A stretch of 64,000 bases of DNA from an uncultured Prevotella sp. (GCA_900314455.1 OMVI01000030.1:1-64000); one strand, 5' to 3'; shown: positions 7,946 to 15,221, counted from the first letter of the stretch. Program-made: numbers and translations. The notes: generated from the letters alone by a model not told the origin.

Positions 7946-10183
7946 ATGAAATACGCTGATATCATATTGCCTTTGCCCCTCGAAGGACTGTTTACGTACA
8001 GTGTTCCGGAGCAGTTTGCAGACAGAATAGCTGTCGGCATGCGTGTTCTTGCCCCATTGGGAAAGTCGAAGAAGTATATTGGCGTTGTGGAACGGCTTCA
8101 CGATAACAAACCTGAGTTCAAGGTGAAGGACATTGAAGACGTTCTTGATGATAAGCCAACAGTCACCAACAAGCAAATTAAACTTTGGAATTGGATTGCC
8201 GATTACTACCTGTCGCCCATCGGCGATGTCTACAAGGCTGCCATGCCGTCAGGCATGAAGTCAGCTGATGAGTACCGTCCACGCATGGAACAGTATGTGC
8301 GAGTTGCCCCTGAGTATGACAACGAGCGTGGATTGGACATCGCACGTGGTGTCCTCAGTCGCGCCAGAAAGCAACTTGACATGCTCGAAACGCTCTTGGA
8401 GATGCGCAAAGGAGGCAAAGAGGTTACCCGTACGGAACTGCTGAACGAAACCAACGCAACTGCCGCTGTGCTTCGTTCGCTTCTGACGCGTGGCATACTT
8501 CGTATCTACGAGAAGGAAGTAGGTCGGTTGAACAACGGCGGAGAACAGCATCCGGAGCTTGTGAAGAAGCTCAGTGAGGCGCAGCAGGACGCTTATAACA
8601 AGATACTCATGCAGATGATGGGCAAGAACGTTGTCCTCTTGCATGGCGTGACGTCTTCTGGCAAAACCGAAATCTACATTCATCTCATTCAGAAAACGCT
8701 CGCCGAGCATAAGCAAGTGCTGTACTTGTTGCCTGAGATAGCTCTGACGGTGCAGATAACCCAGCGATTGCAGCATGTGTTCGGTGATAGACTGGGAATC
8801 TATCACAGTAAATACAGCGATGCTGAGCGTGTAGAGATGTGGCAGAAGCAACTCTCTGATAACCCTTACGATATAATTCTCGGAGCCCGTAGTGCCGTAT
8901 TCCTGCCTTTCAACAATCTCGGTTTGGTCATAATCGATGAGGAACACGAGACTAGTTTCAAGCAACAGGACCCTGCGCCACGCTATCATGCGCGCTCTGT
9001 TGCTATCGTCCTGGCACAGATGTATGGTGCGAAGACTCTCCTTGGCACTGCAACTCCGTCAATGGAGTCGTGGCATAACGCGCAGACAGGCAAGTACGGC
9101 TATGTCCGTCTTGCAACTCGTTATAAGGGACTGGAACTTCCGCAGACACTCGTGGTTGACGTGAAGGATTTGCGCCGCCGCAAGATGATGAACGGACCGT
9201 TCTCTCCGCAGTTGCTTGCTGCAATCCGAAAGGCCCTTGCCGCAGGTCAGCAGGCAATCCTCTTTCAGAACCGCCGTGGCTTCGCCCCTGTCATAGAGTG
9301 CCGCGATTGCGGGTGGACACCGAAGTGCAACAACTGCGATGTGAGCCTGACTTACCACAAACGGCTCGGCATGCTTACCTGCCACTACTGCGGAACGACA
9401 TACCGCGTGCCTGAGACGTGCCCCAACTGTGGCAGCAAGAATATCCACGGACGTGGCTTCGGTACAGAGAAGATAGAGGACTATATAAGCGAACTGTTCC
9501 CCGAAGCTCGTGTGGCACGAATGGATTTGGACACAACGCAGACGCACGGGGCCTATGAGCGCATCATCGACGACTTCTCCCGAGGCAAGACGAACATCCT
9601 TATCGGCACTCAGATGGTGACGAAGGGACTCGACTTCGACAATGTCAGCGTAGTCGGAATACTCGATGCCGACACCATGTTGAACTATCCTGACTTCCGT
9701 GCCTTTGAGCATGCGTTCAACATGATTAGTCAGGTGAGCGGACGGGCAGGCAGAAAAGGACACCGTGGACTCGTCATCCTGCAAACCAAGAACCCTGATT
9801 TGCCGGTCATACGCCAAGTTGTGAGGAACGATTACCGGTCATTCTACAAGACTCTTACTGCCGAGCGGCTTGCGTTCCGCTATCCTCCGTTCTATCATAT
9901 TGTCAACGTCTATCTCAAGCATCGTGACGAGCAGACTGTCGAGCATGCCGCTTCAGACTTGGGCTCTCGCCTCCGCAAGCTGTTCGGTGAGCGTGTCCTC
10001 GGTCCTGACAAGCCGTCCATCTCACGCGTTAAGATGCTGTATATCAGGAAACTTGTACTCAAATTCGAAAACGGTCTCGACTATCATCGCGTCCGGCAGG
10101 TACTCCGTGACATCCAGCAGTCGCTATCGTCCGACCGCACTTATGGCGCATTGCAAATCTACTACGACGTTGATCCGGAATAA
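7946..10183 (+). CDS. priA: primosomal helicase PriA
   Basis: A 3'-to-5' DNA helicase that reloads the replisome at stalled forks. The start at 7946 gives MKYADIILPLPLEGLFTYSV, the usual N-terminus of the 3'-binding domain; ATG 7931 would add five residues encoded next to a repeat. Numbered from 7946: Walker A GVTSSGKT (234-241), DEEH box (331-334), eight zinc-binding cysteines in four CxxC pairs (CRDCGW, CNNCDV, CHYCGT, CPNCGS), and helicase motifs GTQMVTKGLDF and QVSGRAGRKG. The length of 745 residues is normal. It is preceded by a repeat and followed by a non-coding RNA-like locus, so it is probably a single-gene unit. Confidence 0.96.
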   Translation: MKYADIILPLPLEGLFTYSVPEQFADRIAVGMRVLAPLGKSKKYIGVVERLHDNKPEFKVKDIEDVLDDKPTVTNKQIKLWNWIADYYLSPIGDVYKAAMPSGMKSADEYRPRMEQYVRVAPEYDNERGLDIARGVLSRARKQLDMLETLLEMRKGGKEVTRTELLNETNATAAVLRSLLTRGILRIYEKEVGRLNNGGEQHPELVKKLSEAQQDAYNKILMQMMGKNVVLLHGVTSSGKTEIYIHLIQKTLAEHKQVLYLLPEIALTVQITQRLQHVFGDRLGIYHSKYSDAERVEMWQKQLSDNPYDIILGARSAVFLPFNNLGLVIIDEEHETSFKQQDPAPRYHARSVAIVLAQMYGAKTLLGTATPSMESWHNAQTGKYGYVRLATRYKGLELPQTLVVDVKDLRRRKMMNGPFSPQLLAAIRKALAAGQQAILFQNRRGFAPVIECRDCGWTPKCNNCDVSLTYHKRLGMLTCHYCGTTYRVPETCPNCGSKNIHGRGFGTEKIEDYISELFPEARVARMDLDTTQTHGAYERIIDDFSRGKTNILIGTQMVTKGLDFDNVSVVGILDADTMLNYPDFRAFEHAFNMISQVSGRAGRKGHRGLVILQTKNPDLPVIRQVVRNDYRSFYKTLTAERLAFRYPPFYHIVNVYLKHRDEQTVEHAASDLGSRLRKLFGERVLGPDKPSISRVKMLYIRKLVLKFENGLDYHRVRQVLRDIQQSLSSDRTYGALQIYYDVDPE

Positions 10184-10196
10184 AACTATCCTTTTC

Positions 10197-10227
10197 TTGA
10201 TTAGAAAAAAATAATGTAGCATATTTG
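10197..10227 (+). promoter_or_regulatory. promoter P1 of the small-RNA locus
   Basis: TTG (10197-10199), 20 nt, CATATTTG (10220-10227): one mismatch to TTG-N19..21-TAnnTTTG. It lies just after the priA stop codon, and the predicted start is near 10234. Confidence 0.55.
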
Positions 10228-10233
10228 CAGTTG

Positions 10234-10351
10234 AAAGGTAGATTATTCAGAGGCTACCGGTTCGACGCCAGAAGACATACAATCATTATAGAGAAAATTA
10301 GATTTAATCCCCATCAAGTTGATATTAAGGAACTTGATGGGGATTTCTTTT
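10234..10351 (+). ncRNA. candidate small RNA A (about 118 nt)
   Basis: A segment bounded by promoter P1 and the strong terminator at 10306-10351, without a credible reading frame. Near the 5' end GGTAG pairs with CTACC across a 12-nt loop; the 3' end is the terminator stem. No known RNA family was recognised. It could alternatively be the 3' region of the priA transcript. Confidence 0.45.
10306..10351 (+). terminator. strong intrinsic terminator
   Basis: AATCCCCATCAAGTT and AACTTGATGGGGATT form a 15-bp perfect stem around a 10-nt loop, followed by TCTTTT. It ends candidate RNA A and/or priA transcription. Confidence 0.9.
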
Positions 10352-10364
10352 GAATTTATTTTTG
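10334..10364 (+). promoter_or_regulatory. promoter P2 of the small-RNA locus
   Basis: TTG (10334-10336), 20 nt, TATTTTTG (10357-10364), an exact fit to the Bacteroidota consensus. Its -33 element lies inside the 3' arm of the preceding terminator, so the two units are packed back to back. Confidence 0.6.
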
Positions 10365-10439
10365 CACGTTTAAGCAGATTATCATGTCGTTTAAACACTC
10401 CGTTCGCTAGTTTGTGACCGATGAACGGGAAACTGGGGT

Positions 10440-10469
10440 TGCACGTTTCAGGTAAAATATGTAACTTTG
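10440..10469 (+). promoter_or_regulatory. promoter P3 of the small-RNA locus
   Basis: TTG (10440-10442), 19 nt, TAACTTTG (10462-10469): exact consensus. Transcription should start near 10477, about 65 nt before the terminator stem. Confidence 0.7.
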
Positions 10470-10541
10470 ACAACACAAATGATAAATAAAGCAGATAAGT
10501 TTTAACTGCACATTTGCACACAAATACCTTTTGACACACCG

Positions 10542-10589
10542 AAAAAGCGGTCTCCCTTAAAATGGTTAGAGAGACCGCTTTTGCTTTTT
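10542..10589 (+). terminator. strong intrinsic terminator, possibly bidirectional
   Basis: AAAAGCGGTCTC and GAGACCGCTTTT form a 12-bp perfect stem, followed by GCTTTTT on the + strand and flanked by A-rich sequence on the other side. Confidence 0.9.
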
Positions 10590-10656
10590 GGCGCTTCCTA
10601 AACAGGTCTTTATAAACGTAAAAAGAATATCCAAGACAACCAAACATTTATGCCAT

Positions 10657-10770
10657 CCACTGCAGGGGCGTGCCCTGCTGCGCCCGTCCTATCAGAAAGA
10701 CCGGCATATAATACAGAACATTCGCCTTTGCAAGGCGACCGGGCGCCCACGAGGGACACCCCTGCAGTGG
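10657..10770. repeat. 114-bp inverted-repeat element with CCACTGCAGGGG ends
   Basis: The element begins CCACTGCAGGGG and ends CCCCTGCAGTGG. Further inside, GCGCCC pairs with GGGCGC, and TCGCC/GGCGA make a central hairpin. No gene lies within. Shorter relatives lie at 46820-46850 and 60566-60597. It looks like a small non-autonomous mobile or structural repeat. Confidence 0.65.
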
Positions 10771-10824
10771 AAGCTTTCGTAGCTGTTTTGACAGGAGCTG
10801 ATAATTATTTAATGTATTATGAAG

Positions 10825-11190
10825 CTATGATTGTGCATCCGCCTCTTTCAGATGCTGCGTCATTTCCTCGACCGTTATACCGAGAAGGTGCATCTGTCGC
10901 GCCACTTCTGGCAGTGTGTTGCGGAAGAATTCCTCACGTCGCGACTTCCGGATGCGCTCCGCCGCATCGCTGGAAACGAAATATCCCAATCCACGGCGGT
11001 TGTATATGATGCCTGCCCGTGCAAGTTCATCATACGATTTGACGGCAGTGTTTGCATTGACGCCCAACTCTCCGGCGTATTCCCTTACCGAAGGGATGCG
11101 CTCATCGGGACCATAGCGCCCCGCGAGGATGTCGTCCGACAACCTGTCAGCCATTTGTAAGTATATCGCTTTGTTGCTATTGAAATTCAT
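10825..11190 (-). CDS. GntR-family regulator, YtrA type
   Basis: A 121-residue protein with an N-terminal winged helix-turn-helix (IYLQMADRLSDDILAGRY, RIPSVREYAGELGVNANTAV, YDELARAGIIYNRRGLGYFV) and only a short helical C-terminus, the hallmark of the YtrA subfamily, which lacks a large effector domain. An AAAGGAG sequence lies 7 nt before the start. YtrA regulators usually sit at the head of ABC transporter operons; here it is at the far end, downstream of an ABC ATPase, permease and lipoprotein on the same strand, with a YtrA-like operator at the ATPase promoter (14205-14228). It probably represses that operon. The effector is unknown. Confidence 0.9.
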   Translation of the reverse strand: MNFNSNKAIYLQMADRLSDDILAGRYGPDERIPSVREYAGELGVNANTAVKSYDELARAGIIYNRRGLGYFVSSDAAERIRKSRREEFFRNTLPEVARQMHLLGITVEEMTQHLKEADAQS

Positions 11191-11199
11191 AATAATCTC

Positions 11200-11632
11200 C
11201 TTTGTCGCTTTGTCTTATTTACTATTCGCTGTTGGGACAATAATATTCCTGCCTTCCCAGTGGCGCTTTGTCAGTTTCTTAAATAACTCTAGCTTTTGCA
11301 GAAGTTTTTCGCTAAGCATCGGAACCGATTCTGGCATAACACATTCGACCGTCCTCGCTGACCTCGCCCATGAGCATTTTGCCCTTCGCTTGTGCTTTCC
11401 GCAGCATTCAGCTTTTGTCCCACCAACGTGTATGATTACAGAAACTGATGAATTTGGTTTGCGATTCAGGCTCGCCATCGTACTCATAGAGGGCAACCGT
11501 TTCACAGTTTGTTATTTGTATTTTCAGTATGAGAAGGTTAACGGTGAACCTGTGATTCTTTCGCGTTGCAAGTTCGTCGAGATACGCCGTGGTAATTTTT
11601 TCATTTCTAATAGCCTTTAGCGCTCGATAAAT
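11200..11632 (-). pseudogene. possible decayed gene between GntR regulator and lipoprotein
   Basis: No intact gene covers these ~430 bp, but the minus strand shows protein-like stretches in different frames: KAIRNEKITTAYLDELATRK with VALYEYDGEPESQTKFISFC just after the lipoprotein gene, then KGKMLMGEVSEDGRMCYARI, then LSEKLLQKLELFKKLTKRHW, broken by stops and frame changes. This suggests a frameshifted remnant. The family was not recognised. It could also be chance. Confidence 0.3.
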
Positions 11633-12472
11633 CTATTGCTTGTTGATTTCCTGGATGACATCCCCGGAGCCGCTGGAGCTGATGTCGCACGACTTCGCAG
11701 TACCCCTTACTGATACATCTCCAGAGCCTATAATGCCGCCGGAGATAATTCCGCACTTATCGACATTGAGGTCTATATCGCCCGAACCGGAATTGTTGAC
11801 TGTTATTTCTGCTGCTTGTGAAATCCTTGCGCTAACGTCTCCTGAGCCCAGCGACTGTATTTCGACCTTTTGCGAAGTAAGATTACCTATACTGAAGTCG
11901 CCCGCCCCGGAAGCGTATATGCCAGCAGCCTTGGCTTTTACCGGCTTGTTGAGGCTGATATCTCCCGCCCCAAGCGTCGTTATTTGAAGCGAATCAGAGC
12001 AGTTGATACCGTCTGTTGTTATGTCGCCGGAGCCTTCTGCCGTCACGGAAAGTTTCGAAGTCGTTATCGTTCCTTCAATGTAGATATCGCCACTGCCTGT
12101 TTCCGAAATCGCATTCAGTGTCGGAGCCTTCACCCATACTTCAGCAATTCCGGCATGTTTTCCACAGTATATATAGTTAACTTCATCTTTGCCCTGCCCC
12201 GAAATAATCAAATTGCCGTTTGAGACTTTAACTGAGATTCTCTTGACCAATTTCTCCGAGCCGGTTATTTTTACTTCGTACTTGTCAGATGGATTGAAGT
12301 GTACGTCTGCATACGTATTATTTACGATTGCATTGAACGGCTGAACATTGACAATTTTGGTCTGTTGCTCCACATAATCCTTTGTCGTTTCAATCTTGCA
12401 TGACGTGATAGCCGTCAGTGTCACGATAGCTAATGCTATAATATATAATGTCTTTTTCATATTCTTTTTCAA
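11633..12472 (-). CDS. GIN-domain (DUF2807) lipoprotein
   Basis: A putative lipoprotein: a signal peptide ending in the lipobox AITSC (Cys26 counted from the first Met) and a head GIN domain (PF10988/DUF2807), a right-handed beta-helix-like fold. The repeat motif GSGDI/GSGDV recurs about every 20 residues (SETGSGDIYIEG, AEGSGDITTDG, LGAGDISL, SGAGDFSIG, LGSGDVSA, SGSGDIDL, IGSGDVSV, SGSGDVIQ). The start could also be the ATG at 12460 (MKKTLY). It follows the ABC permease with a 37-bp gap and is probably co-transcribed. The function of the family is unknown; a role at the cell envelope is inferred. Confidence 0.88.
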   Translation of the reverse strand: MKKNMKKTLYIIALAIVTLTAITSCKIETTKDYVEQQTKIVNVQPFNAIVNNTYADVHFNPSDKYEVKITGSEKLVKRISVKVSNGNLIISGQGKDEVNYIYCGKHAGIAEVWVKAPTLNAISETGSGDIYIEGTITTSKLSVTAEGSGDITTDGINCSDSLQITTLGAGDISLNKPVKAKAAGIYASGAGDFSIGNLTSQKVEIQSLGSGDVSARISQAAEITVNNSGSGDIDLNVDKCGIISGGIIGSGDVSVRGTAKSCDISSSGSGDVIQEINKQ

Positions 12473-12474
12473 TC

Positions 12475-12505
12475 TTTCATTATTTCATTTTTTCAATTTT
12501 TCCAT
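12475..12505 (-). repeat. 8-bp AT-rich tandem array before the GIN lipoprotein
   Basis: Read on the minus strand, about five units of the type AAAAATTG, AAAAAATG, AAATAATG, AAAGATTG directly precede the start codon. It is the reverse complement of the unit in the gldL leader. Confidence 0.55.
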
Positions 12506-12509
12506 CTCT

Positions 12510-13325
12510 CTATAGGTTATACCACTTGTTGGCGGCTACCTGCATGCGCGAGTAAATGCGGAAAGTGAGCCAGAAGTTGAATTCTGTGATTAACGCGAAC
12601 GCTGCATCTTCCAGAATGTACGTCCACAAAGTGTTCACCCCGATAATGCTGTACATGTCCTTACCGTATATCGCATCAAGGATGAACTTGCAAATTAGCA
12701 TCACTGCAAAGATAAGTATAAACGAACCGAATATAATCGTTATGTTGCTCTTTATCCATGCATGGCGGCGGAAAACGACTCCGACGAGCAGATAAAGGGA
12801 GTGGATGAATATGAGGGCGAAGTACAACTTGACTAAATCAGACACAGAAATGAATGGCTCCGTAATGAATATTAATTTCCATTTGTCAATAAATGCCGAC
12901 GTCACAGGGCTTACATGGTTGACGAAGAAACTTGAATATGCCATTTGCAGAACATCGCCGACGACTATGCCGACGAATGCTGCCAGCGGAATAAATATCA
13001 GAAGGTGAATGTATCGGGCAATGAACTTCTCCAGCTTACTTGCCGGCAGCATGAAGGCCGATATGCGTTTGTTCTTCTCCGATATATTGCTGACAATGAG
13101 AGAACCGCACGTTAACAGATAGATGAACGATGCGGAAAAGAATCCTTTGGCTATCATGTCAGCGTAGTTTACACTGTCTCTGTTTCTGACGAGAAAGATG
13201 TTAATTGCTACAGTTGCTATAACTATAGCGGCGCAAGCACCCGCCGTCTGCATGTAGAATTTCCTGTTGTCGGCAACGGTGCAACCGACGACCTTGCCGA
13301 AGCGTTTACAATTGAAATTTGTCAT
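12510..13325 (-). CDS. ABC transporter permease-like membrane protein
   Basis: A 271-residue integral membrane protein with about six or seven hydrophobic helices (ACAAIVIATVAINIFLV, FSASFIYLLTCGSLIVS, LLIFIPLAAFVGIVVGDVL, LYFALIFIHSLYLLVGVVF, NITIIFGSFILIFAVMLICK). It has no ATPase motifs. Directly downstream of an ABC ATPase gene (22-bp gap) it is most simply the membrane half of that transporter. The cargo is unknown; exporters paired with YtrA regulators are often induced by envelope stress. Confidence 0.82.
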   Translation of the reverse strand: MTNFNCKRFGKVVGCTVADNRKFYMQTAGACAAIVIATVAINIFLVRNRDSVNYADMIAKGFFSASFIYLLTCGSLIVSNISEKNKRISAFMLPASKLEKFIARYIHLLIFIPLAAFVGIVVGDVLQMAYSSFFVNHVSPVTSAFIDKWKLIFITEPFISVSDLVKLYFALIFIHSLYLLVGVVFRRHAWIKSNITIIFGSFILIFAVMLICKFILDAIYGKDMYSIIGVNTLWTYILEDAAFALITEFNFWLTFRIYSRMQVAANKWYNL

Positions 13326-13347
13326 TGATGTTCTTTGTTTTTAAGGT

Positions 13348-14190
13348 TTACTTTTCCTGCTTGTTATTCTCTTCTGTCAGAACGTAGTCGAAGAGCAATT
13401 CGAGGTTCATCTGCGTCTCATCCTCATCCTTCTGGCGGCGCATTATGGCGGCGAGGCCCATCGGCGACGGCTCCGTGTATAGCACTTCCGGCGACTTCGC
13501 TTCGTCAATGGTGATATTGCGGAACGCATACTTGCCGGTTATCTCGTCGGCGGAAGAGTTCAGAAGCACACGGCTGCGGTCTATTATGATAATGTGCTCC
13601 AGAAGCGATTCTATGTCGTGGACTTGGTGAGTGGAAATTATCAGCGTACGGTCGTCGGTCATATTCTTCGCGATAACCTTGCGGAACAGAGCTTTCGAAG
13701 GAATGTCGAGACCGTTGGTAGGCTCGTCCATGAGCATGGTGCGGCATCCCGAGGCGAGTGCAAGACTCATTGTCACCTTCTTGCGCTGACCCATCGACAG
13801 GGCGTGGAGGTTCGGCAGGTTTGTGTCCATGTCGAAATCGGATAGGCACTGATTTAGAATGTCCTCGCTGAAATGTGGGTAAAAACTGCAATGATTCTTG
13901 ATATAGGCATGCAGGGATATTCCCGGCAGAGTGTCTTCTTCGGCAACTATGAACATGTCGGCGAGCATTTCGGCATCGCGGCGGCGGCTTTCGTGACCAT
14001 CAACGCTAACCGTCGAGCCCTTGCCGGGGCGTAGCAGACCGCTGATGAGGTAGAGTAGGGTTGACTTGCCGGTACCGTTCTTGCCGAGCAGTCCGTATAT
14101 CTTGTTGCCTTCAATGTTGAGATTGAAGTCGCTGAACACCTTCCTGCGGGTGCCGGGGTAGCTGTAGTTGAGGTCTTTGATGTCTATCAT
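13348..14190 (-). CDS. ABC transporter ATP-binding protein
   Basis: A 280-residue ATPase: Walker A GLLGKNGTGKST near residue 35, signature LSMGQRKKV, Walker B TMLMDEPTNGLD, and the switch histidine in LIISTHQVHD. The C-terminal ~70 residues beyond the ATPase core are variable (PSPMGLAAIMRRQKDEDETQ). It is the first gene of an operon with the permease, GIN lipoprotein and probably the GntR regulator. Its promoter (14230-14260) and a YtrA-like operator (14205-14228) lie directly upstream. Confidence 0.93.
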   Translation of the reverse strand: MIDIKDLNYSYPGTRRKVFSDFNLNIEGNKIYGLLGKNGTGKSTLLYLISGLLRPGKGSTVSVDGHESRRRDAEMLADMFIVAEEDTLPGISLHAYIKNHCSFYPHFSEDILNQCLSDFDMDTNLPNLHALSMGQRKKVTMSLALASGCRTMLMDEPTNGLDIPSKALFRKVIAKNMTDDRTLIISTHQVHDIESLLEHIIIIDRSRVLLNSSADEITGKYAFRNITIDEAKSPEVLYTEPSPMGLAAIMRRQKDEDETQMNLELLFDYVLTEENNKQEK

Positions 14191-14204
14191 AATCGTCTTT
14201 TAAT

Positions 14205-14228
14205 AGTGTATTACTTTAATAGTACACT
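14205..14228 (-). promoter_or_regulatory. YtrA-like operator of the ABC operon
   Basis: AGTGTA (14205-14210) and TACACT (14223-14228) form a perfect inverted repeat with a 12-bp spacer. From memory of the literature, B. subtilis YtrA binds AGTGTA-N13-TACACT. The site lies immediately downstream of the -7 element, over the expected transcription start, where a repressor would block initiation. Confidence 0.6.
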
Positions 14229-14229
14229 G

Positions 14230-14260
14230 CAAATGTATTGCAATTCCGCGTTTCCTGCAA
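14230..14260 (-). promoter_or_regulatory. promoter of the ABC operon
   Basis: On the minus strand: TTG (14258-14260), 20 nt, TACATTTG (14230-14237), an exact fit to the Bacteroidota consensus. Confidence 0.75.
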
Positions 14261-14377
14261 GCAAAAAGACGAAAAACTTCAATTTGTGGCCTCTTTTTAA
14301 CCTTCGTTAAGAATAAAAGAAAAGAGACGCAGAGCTAACCAACACCAAATTAAGACCTCTCCAAGCCCAAGGTAAAA

Positions 14378-14415
14378 CCTCTCCAAGCCTCCCCTTGGAG
14401 GGAGGCTTGGAGAGG
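14378..14415. repeat. CCTCC/GGAGG palindrome (15-bp perfect arms)
   Basis: CCTCTCCAAGCCTCC and GGAGGCTTGGAGAGG form a long hairpin, preceded at 14353-14366 by a partial copy (ACCTCTCCAAGCCC). It is a member of the window-wide palindrome family and the left part of a repeat island that fills 14300-14800. Confidence 0.75.
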
Positions 14416-14481
14416 AATTAGTTACGGTTTTGCCTGCCTATACCTTAGCTTCCTGATAATGAAACCATAAGTTTCAGGAGG

Positions 14482-14592
14482 AAAAATAAATTAAAAATGA
14501 GAGAAAAATAAATTAAAAACCAAACAAAAATAATTTATTTTTCAATCAAAAATAAATTAAAAACCAATCTCAAAGATGAACTTTGACATCCC
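14482..14592. repeat. 22-bp-unit phased A-tract array, copy 1
   Basis: About four units of the form A5-T-A3-T2-A5 plus a short variable tail, one unit inverted (ATAATTTATTTTT), followed by ACC and a tail ending CTTTGACAT. A-tracts recur every 11 bp, which predicts bent DNA. Other copies: 27243-27330, 46607-46715, 59324-59440. Confidence 0.75.
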
Positions 14593-14660
14593 CAAAGATT
14601 ATTTGCAAGCCTGTAAGAGTTGTTGTATGACCTTTGGATAAACGTACAACGCTACTGCAA

Positions 14661-14765
14661 TAACCTAGGAGAGGTTATACTATCGGTTACCCCCAGGCTA
14701 CGGTCGTTGCACTCCCTTGCCTGGGGTTTCCGAGAATTAAACCTCTCGAGGTTTGTGGATGTCAT
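14661..14765. repeat. REP-like double-hairpin element, copy A
   Basis: TAACCT/AGGTTA hairpin, then TCGGTTACCCCAGG pairing imperfectly with CCTGGGGTTTCCGA around GGTCGTTGCACTCCCTTG, then an AAACCTC/GAGGTTT hairpin and TTTGTGGATGTC. It matches copy B at 46312-46459. The design resembles REP elements mobilised by RAYT transposases; no transposase gene is in the window. Confidence 0.65.
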
Positions 14766-14807
14766 CTCTTCAAAAGCCGGATAATTTCTTTTATATGTAT
14801 AGACACA

Positions 14808-14858
14808 CAAAAAAGTCCCTGCCACGATGAGGCGGAGAGCCTCAACGCAGCAGGGACT
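14808..14858 (-). terminator. intrinsic terminator of the small membrane protein gene
   Basis: On the minus strand AGTCCCTGC ... GCAGGGACT with an inner TGAGGC/GCCTCA stem, followed by TTTTTTG. It lies 35 bp after the stop codon at 14893. Confidence 0.9.
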
Positions 14859-14892
14859 GTGGTCTATTTATAATTGTAAAGGTTAACGTTAG

Positions 14893-15183
14893 CTATTTGC
14901 TAAATGAGCGCTTGCAGCTCCGAAGCGACATTGCGAGCCACGCAACGGAAGCTGCGCCTAGCATGATGGACTGCCCCGCAAGTACGATTGTTGCTACAAG
15001 GGCTAATTGGACTTTAGTGATGAGCCACGTCTGATGCATGTTCACATCCTTGTTCAGTATCGCTGAGTAGTATTTCCGTAGCCATTCAGCCGGCGACTTC
15101 ACAGCGTTTATCATCATTTCTACCGTCTCGCGTTCTGCACTTGTGCTTACCATCGCGTCGAAAAGAGTCATTTCGTTCTTCAT
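14893..15183 (-). CDS. small hypothetical membrane protein
   Basis: A 96-residue protein of no recognised family. The first half is soluble and helical (SAERETVEMMINAVKSPAEW, KYYSAIL); the second half has one or two hydrophobic segments (WLITKVQLALVATIVLAGQS, IMLGAASVAWLAMSL) and a basic end (RSCKRSFSK). It has its own terminator and a -7 element (15214-15221), so it is very likely a real gene. It is divergent from the WYL regulator with a 209-bp shared control region containing a palindrome, so it may be its target. Confidence 0.75.
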   Translation of the reverse strand: MKNEMTLFDAMVSTSAERETVEMMINAVKSPAEWLRKYYSAILNKDVNMHQTWLITKVQLALVATIVLAGQSIMLGAASVAWLAMSLRSCKRSFSK

Positions 15184-15213
15184 AATTATATCGTTTTATT
15201 TTGTTTCTGAGTG

Positions 15214-15221
15214 CAAAATTA
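15214..15221 (-). promoter_or_regulatory. -7 element for the small membrane protein gene
   Basis: On the minus strand TAATTTTG fits TAnnTTTG; no good TTG lies 19-21 nt upstream. It predicts a leader of about 25 nt. Confidence 0.5.

Larger units (their letters stand above)
10371..10589 (+). ncRNA. candidate small RNA B (about 220 nt, or 113 nt from P3)
   Basis: The segment from P2 to the terminator at 10542-10589, with an internal exact-consensus promoter P3 that would give a shorter 113-nt form. It has a hairpin CCGTTC/GAACGG around 10399-10428. Only tiny frames are present (for example MINKADKF in the short form), none convincing. No family was recognised. Confidence 0.5.

Noticed and set aside
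10243..10275. tRNA-like T-arm word GGTTCGACGCC
   Set aside because: No acceptor stem, D arm or anticodon arm can be built around it.
10243..10647. 134-codon open frame on the minus strand
   Set aside because: It runs backwards through two strong terminators and three plus-strand promoters, has no start context and no recognisable domain.
11129..11620. 163-codon plus-strand frame
   Set aside because: It starts inside the antisense of the GntR gene; its composition looks like a reversed coding remnant, and the minus strand gives better protein-like segments.
14893..15183. small gene as a spurious frame
   Set aside because: Kept as a gene because it has its own terminator, a -7 element, a hydrophobic segment and a divergent regulator.
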